From positions 558,001 to 622,000 of the forward strand of contig NZ_WTYV01000001.1 in NCBI RefSeq assembly GCF_009827655.1: a stretch of DNA of 64,000 nucleotides. The letters run 5' to 3'. The DNA is from Alteraurantiacibacter buctensis (GTDB lineage Bacteria; Pseudomonadota; Alphaproteobacteria; Sphingomonadales; Sphingomonadaceae). The translations under genes were made by a program, and so were the position numbers. A model generated the notes under the pieces. It made no database searches. It saw only the letters and a list, made by a program, of their open reading frames with translations, and was not told the origin of the DNA. Position 1 is the first letter of the stretch. Each line of letters opens with the position of its first letter. Shown piece by piece: positions 32,838 through 41,006 of this stretch.

Positions 32838-33551
32838 GTGGCCCAGCCCACCCCTCTGATGCCCCACGCCACCGCTTCGTGGCTGGTCGACAACACCGCC
32901 CTCAGCTTCGAGCAGATTGCCGAGTTCTGCGGGCTGCACATCCTCGAAGTGCAGGCGATGGCGGACGATCTCGCCAGCTCCAAGTATACGGGCCGCGATC
33001 CGGTCCACTCGGGCGAGCTGACCCATGCCGAGATCGAGAAGGGCCAGAACGATCCGGAATACCGGCTGCGCATGCAGAAGGCCCCGGTGGATGTCAGCCG
33101 CACCAAGGGCCCGCGCTATACGCCGGTGTCCAAGCGGCAGGACAAGCCGGACGGCATCGCCTGGATCATCCGCAACCACCCGGAAATCTCCGATGCGCAG
33201 ATCGGCAAGCTGATCGGCACCACCCGCAACACGATCAACGCGATCCGCGAGCGCAGCCACTGGAACATCCAGAACATCGTCGCCAAGGATCCGGTGACGC
33301 TGGGCCTGTGCAGCCAGCGCGAGCTGGACGCCGCCGTGGCCCGCGCCGCCAAGAAGGGCGTTGTCCAGGCCGATGCCGATGATGCGACCGAGGAAGTGGT
33401 GGCCCCGCGCCGCGACGACCGCGAGGCGCTGATCGAGGAACTGAAGGCCCAGCGCGAAGCCGCCACCCGCGCCGCCAGCGAAGCCGCGCAGGAAGCCGAG
33501 GCCGAAGCCTGGCTGCAGGCCAAGCGCGCCGCCGAGGCGAACGAGGGCTGA
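32838..33551 (+). CDS. Cell-cycle transcriptional regulator TrcR (DUF1013)
   Basis: A 237-residue helix-turn-helix protein of the DUF1013 family, which includes TrcR of Caulobacter, an RNA-polymerase-associated cell-cycle regulator. Recognisable parts are WLVDNTALSFEQIAEFCGLH near the start, WIIRNHPEISDAQIGKLIGTTRNTI with a likely DNA-binding helix pair, and a C-terminal Ala/Glu-rich coiled coil. The start is GTG at 32838, with GGAGA eight bases upstream; it also avoids the preceding terminator. It is probably monocistronic, with its own terminator downstream. Confidence 0.9.
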   Translation: MAQPTPLMPHATASWLVDNTALSFEQIAEFCGLHILEVQAMADDLASSKYTGRDPVHSGELTHAEIEKGQNDPEYRLRMQKAPVDVSRTKGPRYTPVSKRQDKPDGIAWIIRNHPEISDAQIGKLIGTTRNTINAIRERSHWNIQNIVAKDPVTLGLCSQRELDAAVARAAKKGVVQADADDATEEVVAPRRDDREALIEELKAQREAATRAASEAAQEAEAEAWLQAKRAAEANEG

Positions 33552-33570
33552 TCGGACATCCCACCCTCAA

Positions 33571-33592
33571 CCCCTCCCGCAAGCGGGAGGGG
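33571..33592. repeat. REP-like extragenic palindrome 2
   Basis: CCCCTCCCGC-AA-GCGGGAGGGG is a perfect 10-bp-armed palindrome, located 20 bp after the trcR stop; flanking CCACCC and GGGGTGG may extend it. It belongs to the same general class as the element at 30590. Confidence 0.6.
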
Positions 33593-33641
33593 AGCGAGCC
33601 TAGTCGTAGCGGGGTGGCTTCCCATTAAACCCAAACGAAAA

Positions 33642-33672
33642 GGGCGGCCTTCGCGGGCCGCCCTTTCTCTTT
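33642..33672. terminator. Intrinsic terminator between trcR and bactofilin genes
   Basis: GGGCGGCC pairs with GGCCGCCC around TTCGCG, followed by TTTCTCTTT on the plus strand. The minus strand has TTTTCG after the stem, so it may also stop the converging bactofilin transcript. Confidence 0.88.
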
Positions 33673-33688
33673 GCGCGATGGGCGGAAT

Positions 33689-34096
33689 TCAGACCGCCAG
33701 CGTCAGCTTCGGTTCGGCCGTCTCGCCGCGCGGGGCGAACCGGCCGTTGACGGCGGCACCCTGCTCGATGGTCAGCGTTTCGTAGGTCACGTCACCCTCG
33801 ATCCGGGCGGTCTTCAGCACCACCAGTTCGCGCGCGCTGATCGTACCCTTGATCTGGCCGGACAGGCGCGCCCGCTCGGCGGTGATGGCGCCCTCGATCA
33901 TGCTCTTCTCGCCCTGCACCAGGCTGGCGCAGGTAACATCGCCCACCACGCGGCCGTCCACGTGCAGGTCGGCCGAAGCCTCGATATTGCCCGTGATGGT
34001 CACGTCCGGGCCGATGACCGAGAAGGTCGCGCCGTTAGCCACGGGTCGCGTTCCCGTGATTGGCGATGAAGTCCGCGCGGGCTTCTTCGAGAACAT
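33689..34096 (-). CDS. Bactofilin (polymer-forming cytoskeletal protein)
   Basis: A 135-residue protein with a disordered, basic N-terminus (MFSKKPARTSSP) and a right-handed beta-helix core of the bactofilin domain: SVIGPDVTITGNIEASADLHVDG, VEG-like GRVVGDV, and the repeated IEGAITAERARLSG/IKGTISARELVVL/IEGDVTYETL rungs. Bactofilins polymerise without nucleotide and organise cell-wall synthesis sites. Its start lies 62 bp inside the upstream M23 peptidase gene in another frame; there is no alternative start after the overlap. The pairing with a LytM-type peptidase is a known arrangement. Confidence 0.9.
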   Translation of the reverse strand: MFSKKPARTSSPITGTRPVANGATFSVIGPDVTITGNIEASADLHVDGRVVGDVTCASLVQGEKSMIEGAITAERARLSGQIKGTISARELVVLKTARIEGDVTYETLTIEQGAAVNGRFAPRGETAEPKLTLAV

Positions 34097-35225
34097 CGGG
34101 GGCGGTCTCCAGGAAGGGGCGCGGGTTGACCGCGCGCCCGTTGATACGCACTTCGAAGTGCAGGTGCGGGCCGGTGGAGCGGCCCGAATTGCCGATGCGG
34201 CCGATCACGTCGCCCGCCTTCACGTCCTGCCCCACGCGGCTGGCAAAGCGCGACATGTGGGCATAGCGGGTGATCATGCCGTTGCCGTGGCTCACTTCCA
34301 CCACGTTGCCATAGCCCGACTTCACGCCCACGAAGCTGACCGTGCCATCGGCGGCGGCGTGGATCGGTGCACCATGGGGGGCGCGGAAATCGAGGCCCGC
34401 GTGCATCGCAGCATGGCCATTGAACGGATCGCGGCGATAGCCGAAGCCCGAGGAGATCGAGCGGATATCGGCCGGCATAACCTGCGGGATTTCCTGCAGG
34501 CCGCGTTCCAGCGAGGCCATGCGCGAGAGGCTGAGTACCATGCGCTCGAAGCGTGGGTCCAGGCTGCCGTCACGCCCGGTGACGAGCTGTTCCAGCGGGC
34601 CGCCCATCGCTTCCTCGTCGGCCACCATCATCATCTGCGGGTTCAGGCCCAGGCGGCGGATGGCGCTTTCCGCGCTCTGCGCGCGGCGGTCGGCATAGCG
34701 GGTCACGCGTTCCACGAAGGCCAGCTGGCGGGCCTCGATCCGGGCGAGGCCGGCGGCGCCGGGAATCTCGCGCTCGATCAGCGAGATCAGCTCATCGGAT
34801 TCCTTGCTGGAATCGGACACCGCGCCCACGGCGCTGGCGCCTTCGGCTTCCACCGGGGCCACGGCATCCTCGGGCAGCATCTCGGCAATGCGGTCGAGCA
34901 CGTCCTGGCGGCGTTCGAGGTCGGCGGTGGTGGCGGCCAGGTCATCGCCATAGTCGGCCAGCCGGTCCTCGGCCTGGGCCACCTGTGCCTCGCGGCTGAG
35001 CAGGTCGGCGCGCTCGGCACTGGCCTGGTACTGGCTGAAGGCCATCGCGCCCATCGACACGCCCCAGCCCAGCAGCACGGCGGCGGCGAGGCCGGCAGCG
35101 GTCATCTGCATGCGCGAGGAAATCTTGATGAAACGCACCTGCCCGTCGGACCGCATGAAAAATTCACGCTCCGGGAACATGGTGCGCAGGCGGTTCATGA
35201 AACCGCCGGCGAAAAGCTTGTCCAA
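34035..35225 (-). CDS. M23-family metallopeptidase (LmdC-like, bactofilin partner)
   Basis: A 396-residue inner-membrane protein. The cytoplasmic N-terminus (about 38 residues) carries the FFMRSDGQVRFIKIS segment, followed by a transmembrane helix near residues 41-63, a periplasmic coiled coil (about 65-125), and a C-terminal M23 domain with intact zinc motifs: H and D in AMHAGLDF and HLH in GPHLHFEVR. In other alphaproteobacteria a protein of this shape binds bactofilin through its cytoplasmic end. The start is TTG at 35225 after an AAGGGG Shine-Dalgarno. Its 3' end overlaps the bactofilin gene by 62 bp. Confidence 0.88.
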   Translation of the reverse strand: MDKLFAGGFMNRLRTMFPEREFFMRSDGQVRFIKISSRMQMTAAGLAAAVLLGWGVSMGAMAFSQYQASAERADLLSREAQVAQAEDRLADYGDDLAATTADLERRQDVLDRIAEMLPEDAVAPVEAEGASAVGAVSDSSKESDELISLIEREIPGAAGLARIEARQLAFVERVTRYADRRAQSAESAIRRLGLNPQMMMVADEEAMGGPLEQLVTGRDGSLDPRFERMVLSLSRMASLERGLQEIPQVMPADIRSISSGFGYRRDPFNGHAAMHAGLDFRAPHGAPIHAAADGTVSFVGVKSGYGNVVEVSHGNGMITRYAHMSRFASRVGQDVKAGDVIGRIGNSGRSTGPHLHFEVRINGRAVNPRPFLETAPDVLEEARADFIANHGNATRG

Positions 35226-35446
35226 AACGACCCCTTCAGGTTTGTATCGTTCGACCCCGCGAAGTCCGTTAGCGGTCCCACCCCGAGAGTCGACTCGGGC
35301 CGTTTACCTTTGGGGCGAAACGAAGGCGGCCTGCGACGAGTCGTTGGACCCTTTCCGGAATCGCTTGCCCGCCGGGGCGAATCGCCTGCCGGCGGCAACC
35401 GATTCCTGCCTGACAAGGCGGGCGTGCAGTGGTATCCGCCCGCCCC

Positions 35447-36724
35447 ATGGAACAGGCAGCAGCACAGCAGACCACCGATGTCACCACCCTGGTGGAGGAC
35501 CTCGCCCGCGCCGGCCGCAAGGCCCAGCGGGTGCTGGCCGGGATGCCGACGGCGGACAAGGCGCGCGCGCTGCAATCCGCCGCGGACGCCCTGCGCGCCG
35601 CCGCGCCGCAGATCCTTGCCGCCAACGCGGCAGACCTGGCGAACGGCGAAGCGAACGGCCTCACCGCCGCCCTGCTCGACCGGCTGAGGCTGGACGACAA
35701 GCGGCTGGAAGGCATTGCCGCCGCGATCGAGAACGTGGCCGGGCTGCCCGATCCCGTGGGCCAGGAAATCGACCGTTCGCAGGCGCTTGCGGGCATGACG
35801 CTGGTGCGCCGGCGCATTCCCATCGGCCTGATCGGCATCATCTACGAAAGCCGCCCCAACGTGACGGCGGATGCCGCCGCCCTGTGCCTGATGAGCGGCA
35901 ATGCCGCCCTGCTGCGCGGGGGAAGCGAGGCGGTCCATTCCAACCGCGCGATTGCGAAAGTGATGGGCGAGGGGCTGGCAGCGGCGGGCGTGCCTGCAGA
36001 AGCAATCCAGCTTATCCCCACGCAGGACCGCGCGGCGGTGGGCGCCATGCTGAAGGCTGCGGGCCTGATCGACATGATCGTGCCGCGCGGCGGCAAGAGC
36101 CTGGTGGAGCGGGTGCAGAACGATGCCCGCGTGCCCGTGCTGGCCCATCTCGATGGCATCTGCCACACCTATGTCCATTCCGCCGCCGATCCGGCGATGG
36201 CGAAAGCGCTGGCGGTCAACGCCAAGCTGCGCCGCACCGGTATCTGCGGATCGATGGAAACGCTGTTGCTGGATGCCGCCTTCCCCGCCAGCGTGGAGGT
36301 GGTGCAGGCGCTGCTCGACGGCGGCTGCGAAGTGCGCGGCGATGCCCGCGCCCAGGCGCTCGACCCACGGGTGAAGCCCGCCAGCGCGAACGACTGGGAC
36401 ACCGAATACCTCGATGCGATCCTCTCGGTCGCCGTGGTCGACGGGGTGGATGCGGCGATGGACCACATTGCCCGCCATTCCAGCCATCACACCGATGCCA
36501 TCGTCACGGCAGACCAGCAGGTGGCCGACCGTTTCCTGGCCGAAGTGGACAGCGCCATCGTGATGCACAACGCCAGCACCCAGTTTGCCGATGGCGGCGA
36601 GTTCGGGCTGGGCGCGGAAATCGGCATCGCCACAGGCCGCCTGCACGCGCGCGGCCCGGTGGCGCTGGAAGGCCTCACCACCTACAAGTGGCAGGTGCTG
36701 GGCACGGGCCAGACGAGGGCGTAA
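35447..36724 (+). CDS. proA: Gamma-glutamyl phosphate reductase
   Basis: Reduces gamma-glutamyl phosphate to glutamate semialdehyde with NADPH in proline synthesis. The 425-residue protein has the aldehyde-dehydrogenase fold with family motifs RRIPIGLIGIIYESRPNVT, LRGGSEAVHSN, and the active-site cysteine in RRTGICGSMET. The C-terminal FADGGEFGLGAEIGIATGRLHARGPVALEGL is the ProA signature. The ATG at 35447 is preferred to an in-frame GTG at 35429. proB is not adjacent; an aldo/keto reductase and nadD follow. Confidence 0.95.
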   Translation: MEQAAAQQTTDVTTLVEDLARAGRKAQRVLAGMPTADKARALQSAADALRAAAPQILAANAADLANGEANGLTAALLDRLRLDDKRLEGIAAAIENVAGLPDPVGQEIDRSQALAGMTLVRRRIPIGLIGIIYESRPNVTADAAALCLMSGNAALLRGGSEAVHSNRAIAKVMGEGLAAAGVPAEAIQLIPTQDRAAVGAMLKAAGLIDMIVPRGGKSLVERVQNDARVPVLAHLDGICHTYVHSAADPAMAKALAVNAKLRRTGICGSMETLLLDAAFPASVEVVQALLDGGCEVRGDARAQALDPRVKPASANDWDTEYLDAILSVAVVDGVDAAMDHIARHSSHHTDAIVTADQQVADRFLAEVDSAIVMHNASTQFADGGEFGLGAEIGIATGRLHARGPVALEGLTTYKWQVLGTGQTRA

Positions 36725-36763
36725 CCCGTTACATTCCGGCGATTGCGCCGGGGGAGAGAACCG

Positions 36764-37816
36764 ATGCGCTACAACACCCTTGGTCGCACCGGCCTCGTCG
36801 TATCCGAGCTGTGCCTGGGGGCGATGACCTTCGGCAACAGGCCCAGCGGCTTCTTCCAGCATGACCTGGACCAGGCGGGTTCGACCGCGCTGGTGAAGCA
36901 GGCGCTCGCCGCCGGGGTCAACTTCATCGACACCTCGAACAACTATACCGAGGGCCAGAGCGAGCAGTTCGTCGGCCAGGCGCTGCGCGATCTGGGCGTG
37001 GCGCGCGACCAGGTGGTGATCGCCACCAAGGGCATGGGCCCGATGGGCACCGGCCCCAACGACAGCGGCTATGGCCGCCAGCACCTGCTGGCCCAGATCG
37101 ACGCCAGCCTGGCGCGGCTGGGGCTGGACCATGTCGACCTCTACCAGATCCACGGCTGGGACCCGGTCGCCCCGATGGAGGAAGGGCTGCGCGCGCTGGA
37201 GGACATCGTCCGCTCGGGCCGGGCGCGCTATGTCGGCGTGTCCAACTGGGCCGCCTGGCAGATTGCCAAGGCACTGGGCATTGCCGAACGGCGCGGGTGG
37301 GACCGGTTCGTGTCCAACCAGGCCTTCTATGCCGTTGCCGGTCGCGACCTTGAGCGCGAACTGGTGCCGATGATGCGATCCGAAGGGCTGGGCCTGATGG
37401 TGTGGAGCCCGCTGATCGGCGGCCTCCTTTCGGGCAAGTACGATTTCGCCGCCGATGGCACGCTGTCGGGCGAAGGCCGCCGCGCCACGCTGGATTTCCC
37501 GCGCGCCGACAAGCGGCTGGCCCATGCGGCGGTGGAAGCCATGCGGCCGATGGCGGAGGCGCGGGGCGTGGGGGTGGCGGCAATTGCCCTGGCCTGGCTG
37601 CTGCACCAGCCGGTGGTCTCGTCCGTGATCGTGGGGGCCAGGCGGCCCGAGCAACTGGCCCAGAACCTGACCGCCAGCGACGTGGAGTTGACCGCCGCAG
37701 AGATGGCCACGCTGGACGCCGTTGCCCCGCTGGAAGACGAATATCCCGTCTGGGCGATCAAGGCGCAAGACACGCGCCACGGCTTCCGCCTGACCCCGCC
37801 GCGCACGGCCAAGTGA
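36764..37816 (+). CDS. Aldo/keto reductase
   Basis: A 350-residue NADPH-dependent TIM-barrel oxidoreductase. It opens MRYNTLGRTGLVVSELCLGAMTFG, typical of the AKR potassium-channel-beta-like group. The catalytic tetrad can be placed at Asp in IDTSNNYTEG (with the Tyr of NNY), Lys in IATKG, and His in QIHGWD. A strong GGGGGAGAG ribosome site precedes the ATG. It stands between proA and nadD and overlaps nadD by four bases, so it is probably an added member of this otherwise conserved cluster. Physiological substrate unknown. Confidence 0.88.
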   Translation: MRYNTLGRTGLVVSELCLGAMTFGNRPSGFFQHDLDQAGSTALVKQALAAGVNFIDTSNNYTEGQSEQFVGQALRDLGVARDQVVIATKGMGPMGTGPNDSGYGRQHLLAQIDASLARLGLDHVDLYQIHGWDPVAPMEEGLRALEDIVRSGRARYVGVSNWAAWQIAKALGIAERRGWDRFVSNQAFYAVAGRDLERELVPMMRSEGLGLMVWSPLIGGLLSGKYDFAADGTLSGEGRRATLDFPRADKRLAHAAVEAMRPMAEARGVGVAAIALAWLLHQPVVSSVIVGARRPEQLAQNLTASDVELTAAEMATLDAVAPLEDEYPVWAIKAQDTRHGFRLTPPRTAK

Positions 37817-38487
37817 CCGGCGGCCCGCTCACCGGCCTGCCCACGGGACTTTTGGGCGGCAGCTTCAACCCGGCGCACGGCGGGCACCGCCGCGTCAGCC
37901 TGTTTGCCGCCAGGGCACTGGGGCTGGACGAGGTGTGGTGGCTGGTGTCCCCCGGCAACCCGCTGAAGCCGAAAGCTGGCATGGCCCCGCTGGCGGCCCG
38001 CGTCCGGTCCGCCCAGCGCCAGGCCAAAGGTGCGCGAATCCGCGTCACCGCGATCGAGCGGCAGCTTGGCACGGTCTATACCGTCGACACGCTGCGCGCG
38101 CTCAAACGCCGCTTTCCGCGCCGCCGCTTCGTGTGGCTGATGGGGGCTGATAACCTCGCCCAGTTCCACCGCTGGAAGGCCTGGCGGCAGATCGCCCGTG
38201 AAATGCCGATTGCCGTAATCGCCCGCCCCGGGTATGATGACGCCGCTTTGGCAAGTCCTGCCATGGCCTGGTTGCGGCGTTACCGGTTGGCCGCACCCGC
38301 GTTTCGCAACCGGGGCGAATGGAGCGCACCTGCGCTGATAGAACTGCGTTTCGATCCCGATCCGCGCTCGGCCACGGCCCTGCGACAGGCGGATCCAGAT
38401 TGGGCAAGCCGCTACAAGGGCGTGCTTACCCGGGATCATGTGACGCATTCACTCATCCACGACGGCACGGAGGGCAGGGGCGCATGA
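37813..38487 (+). CDS. nadD: Nicotinate-nucleotide adenylyltransferase
   Basis: Makes deamido-NAD from nicotinate mononucleotide and ATP. The 224-residue protein starts with GTG overlapping the preceding stop (GTGA). The nucleotidyltransferase motif is GGSFNPAHGGH (the H-x-G-H type), followed by EVWWLVSPGNPLK and the C-terminal ISST-like region replaced by GVLTRDHVTHSL. The gene order proA-nadD-rsfS-rlmH is conserved in alphaproteobacteria, apart from the aldo/keto reductase in between. Confidence 0.92.
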   Translation: MTGGPLTGLPTGLLGGSFNPAHGGHRRVSLFAARALGLDEVWWLVSPGNPLKPKAGMAPLAARVRSAQRQAKGARIRVTAIERQLGTVYTVDTLRALKRRFPRRRFVWLMGADNLAQFHRWKAWRQIAREMPIAVIARPGYDDAALASPAMAWLRRYRLAAPAFRNRGEWSAPALIELRFDPDPRSATALRQADPDWASRYKGVLTRDHVTHSLIHDGTEGRGA

Positions 38488-38560
38488 AGCCATCCTGCCG
38501 CCCTTTCGGTTGTGGCCAGGCTGACCTTCATTCCCCAAGCACGGAGCAGAAAACGTCGCG

Positions 38561-39022
38561 ATGAGTTCTGTCCAGATCAGCCAGGCCCACGGCCTGATGG
38601 CAAGCACCGGAACCGCAACCTTTTTCACCATGACCAGCAATCCAGACCACACCGCCCCCGTCCCGGCCAGCGCCGCGATCAATGCCGAACCCGGCTCGCT
38701 GCACGCCTTCATCCTCGACCAGCTCGATGAAGACCAGGCGCAGGACCTCGTGTCGATCCCGCTCGCCGGCAAGACCTCGATCGCCGATCACATGATCGTC
38801 GCCTCGGGCCGCTCCACCCGCCAGGTCGCCTCGATGGCGATGAAGCTGGCCGAGAAGCTGAAGCAGGGCGGCTATGGCCCCGCGCGGATCGAAGGCCTGC
38901 CGGCTGCCGACTGGGTGCTGATCGACGCGGGCGACGTGGTGGTCCACCTGTTCCGCCCCGAAGTGCGCAGCTTCTACAACCTGGAACGCATGTGGGGTTT
39001 CGGGGAAGAGAAGGCTTCCTGA
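38561..39022 (+). CDS. rsfS: Ribosome silencing factor RsfS
   Basis: Binds ribosomal protein uL14 and blocks subunit joining in starvation. The conserved RsfS core is in the last 110 residues: ILDQLDEDQAQDLVSIPLAGKTSIADHMIVASGRSTRQV and WVLIDAGDVVVHLFRPEVRSFYNLERMW. The chain is 153 residues from the ATG at 38561; the family is usually 105-130, so the ATG at 38630 (130 residues) may be the true start. It follows nadD by 73 bp and precedes rlmH. Confidence 0.9.
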   Translation: MSSVQISQAHGLMASTGTATFFTMTSNPDHTAPVPASAAINAEPGSLHAFILDQLDEDQAQDLVSIPLAGKTSIADHMIVASGRSTRQVASMAMKLAEKLKQGGYGPARIEGLPAADWVLIDAGDVVVHLFRPEVRSFYNLERMWGFGEEKAS

Positions 39023-39279
39023 TTGCATCGGCCCATCCGGGCCGATGTCCTCGGTGTTGTTCGCTCCACCACGTTACGCGGCACCTGCGGGCGGGCGCCC
39101 AATCACTCTGGCGCCCTTGCGGTCCACTGGTCGCGGACCGTGCCAGAGCTTGCCCGCAAAGGCTGATCGGGCCAAAAGCCCGCAAGCGCGAATGCGCGCC
39201 CGCAGCGAAGGCCGTCAGGCCGGGAGCGAGGATAGCCAAGGGGCCGGATGGCCCCGCCGGCGCTTGAGGCGAAACACAT
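39023..39279. other. Structured 257-nt gap between rsfS and rlmH
   Basis: No credible gene. It opens with a perfect 9-bp hairpin, CATCGGCCC-ATCC-GGGCCGATG (39026-39047), without a T run, and includes several more short stem-loops such as GGCC-GTCA-GGCC and GGGGCC-GGAT-GGCCCC near the end. Other members of this gene cluster are separated by few or no bases, so the gap is unusual. It might be a leader or a small RNA; this is an inference only. Confidence 0.4.
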
Positions 39280-39702
39280 ATGCTCCTCCACGTCATCGCC
39301 CGCGGCAAGATTGCCCGTTCGCCCGAGGCGGAACTGGTGGCGCGTTATGAAAAGCGCATTGCCTGGCCACTGAAGCTGACCGAGCTTCCTGAAACGGGCG
39401 GGCGCGTGGCCGAGGCGCTGACGCCATGCCGCACGGTGCTGCTGGACGAGAAGGGCAAGGACCTTTCTTCCGAACACCTGGCTGAAATCCTCGAGAAATG
39501 GCGCGATGGCGGTATCCGCGAATGCTGCTTCTTCATCGGTGCTGCCGATGGCCACAGCCAGGCCGAGCGGGACGGGGCGGACTTGCTGATCGCCTTTGGC
39601 AAGGCCACCTGGCCCCACCTGCTGGTGCGCGCCATGCTGCTGGAACAGCTGTTTCGCGCCACCGCCATCCTTGCCGGGCACCCCTATCACAGGGCAGGAT
39701 AG
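39280..39702 (+). CDS. rlmH: 23S rRNA (pseudouridine-1915-N3) methyltransferase RlmH
   Basis: SPOUT-class methyltransferase acting on 70S ribosomes. The 140-residue protein has the knot region FFIGAADGHSQAERDGADLLIAFGKATWPHLLVRAMLLEQLFRA, and the C-terminal HPYHRAG matches the family ending HPYHR. It follows the structured gap after rsfS and precedes the EnvC-like gene by 5 bp. Confidence 0.95.
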   Translation: MLLHVIARGKIARSPEAELVARYEKRIAWPLKLTELPETGGRVAEALTPCRTVLLDEKGKDLSSEHLAEILEKWRDGGIRECCFFIGAADGHSQAERDGADLLIAFGKATWPHLLVRAMLLEQLFRATAILAGHPYHRAG

Positions 39703-39707
39703 GCCTT

Positions 39708-40919
39708 ATGCGCCGCTTCGCCCCCATCGCCCTTGCCGCCGCCCTGCTGGGCTGGACCGCGCTGGCGCAGGCGCCAGTGGTCTATGACGATGCCGGGGAG
39801 ACCCGCGAGGCCCTGCAACAGGCTCTTGCCGGACGCGAGGCTGCCGCCGCCCGCAGCGAGGTGCTGGAAGCCCAGGCGCGCCAGACCGAGGACGAGGCCG
39901 AGCGAACCGCCCGCCAGGCTGCTGCCCTTGCCGCGCGCATCCAGCAGGCCGAGGCCGGCATCGCCGCCGCCCGCGCCCGGTCCACGCTGGTCAGCCGCGA
40001 GCAGGCCCGCCTGCAGGCGGAACTTGGCCGCGAGCAGCGCCCGATCGTCTCGCTCACCGCCGCGCTGCAACAGTTCGCCCGCCGGCCCGTGGTGCTGGGC
40101 CTGCTGCGCCCGGGCGAGATCCGCGACCTCGTCTACCTGCGCGCGGTGATGGCCGAGGCGGTGCCGCAGGTGCAGCAGCGCACCGTGTCCCTGCGCCGCA
40201 AGATCGACCGCACGCAGCAACTGGCCCTTGCCGCGCGCCAGGCCGCCACGGTGTTGCAACAGGAACAGGCCGCACTAGCCCAGCGCCGCCAGCAACTGGC
40301 CGCGCTGGAGACCCGCCAGCGGCTGGCCTCCCGCGCCGTCGGCAGCAGCGCCAACCGCGAGGCCGAGCGGGCGCTGGCCCTGGCCGAACAGGCGCGCGAC
40401 CTCGATTCGCTGGTGGACGAGATGGAGCAGGCCGCCACCCTGCGGGCCAAGCTTGCCGCGCTGCCGGGGCCGGTGCTGCGGCCCGGATCGGGTGGCGCGG
40501 GTGAGGATGGCCCGGCGCTGGCCGCTCCTTCCGCCAGTGCCTCTGCTCCTGCCTCTGCCCCTGCGCCCTACATCATGCCGGTTACCGGGCGGACGCTGGC
40601 GGGGTTCGGCGCGGAGATCGACGGCACGCTCAGCCAGGGGCTCACGCTGGCCCCCGCAGCCAATGCCCAGGTGGTGGCCCCGGCGGCGGGCCGCGTGGCC
40701 TATGCCGGGCCCTATCGCGGCTATGGCCAGATCGTCATCGTGGAACATCCCGGCGGCTGGACCAGCCTGGTCACCGGCCTTGCCCGCAGCGACGTGGCGG
40801 TGGGGGCAGAACTGGTGGGCGGCGCACCCATCGGCGTGGCAGGGCCGGGCCGCCCGACCATCACGCTGGAACTGCGGCGCGGGGGCCAGCCGGTCAATCC
40901 GCTGGACCTGACCCGTTGA
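39708..40919 (+). CDS. EnvC-like murein hydrolase activator with degenerate LytM domain
   Basis: A 403-residue periplasmic protein: signal peptide (residues 1-20, ending LAQA), then a long coiled coil from about 25 to 265 rich in Ala, Gln, Arg and Glu, a Pro/Ala/Ser linker, and a C-terminal LytM fold. The zinc ligands are gone: the HxxxD position reads SQGLTLA, and the HLHFE position reads ITLELR. This is the pattern of EnvC and NlpD, which activate amidases instead of cutting peptidoglycan. The start ATG is five bases after rlmH. A carboxyl-terminal protease follows. Confidence 0.88.
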   Translation: MRRFAPIALAAALLGWTALAQAPVVYDDAGETREALQQALAGREAAAARSEVLEAQARQTEDEAERTARQAAALAARIQQAEAGIAAARARSTLVSREQARLQAELGREQRPIVSLTAALQQFARRPVVLGLLRPGEIRDLVYLRAVMAEAVPQVQQRTVSLRRKIDRTQQLALAARQAATVLQQEQAALAQRRQQLAALETRQRLASRAVGSSANREAERALALAEQARDLDSLVDEMEQAATLRAKLAALPGPVLRPGSGGAGEDGPALAAPSASASAPASAPAPYIMPVTGRTLAGFGAEIDGTLSQGLTLAPAANAQVVAPAAGRVAYAGPYRGYGQIVIVEHPGGWTSLVTGLARSDVAVGAELVGGAPIGVAGPGRPTITLELRRGGQPVNPLDLTR

Positions 40920-41006
40920 ACGGCAGCGTGCCAGTCCTCATCTGGCGTTAAGCCCCCGCCTGCGATAGAAGCGCACCGGGACTCTTGCCGAGGAAGACCT
41001 GTCCAC

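Noticed and set aside
35195-37780. Long minus-strand frame opposite proA and the aldo/keto reductase
   Set aside because: Both plus-strand genes have full family motifs; the antisense frame has none.
39045-39350. Possible small gene between rsfS and rlmH
   Set aside because: Composition is Arg/Pro/Ala-rich shadow text, it overlaps the rlmH start, and no family is recognisable.
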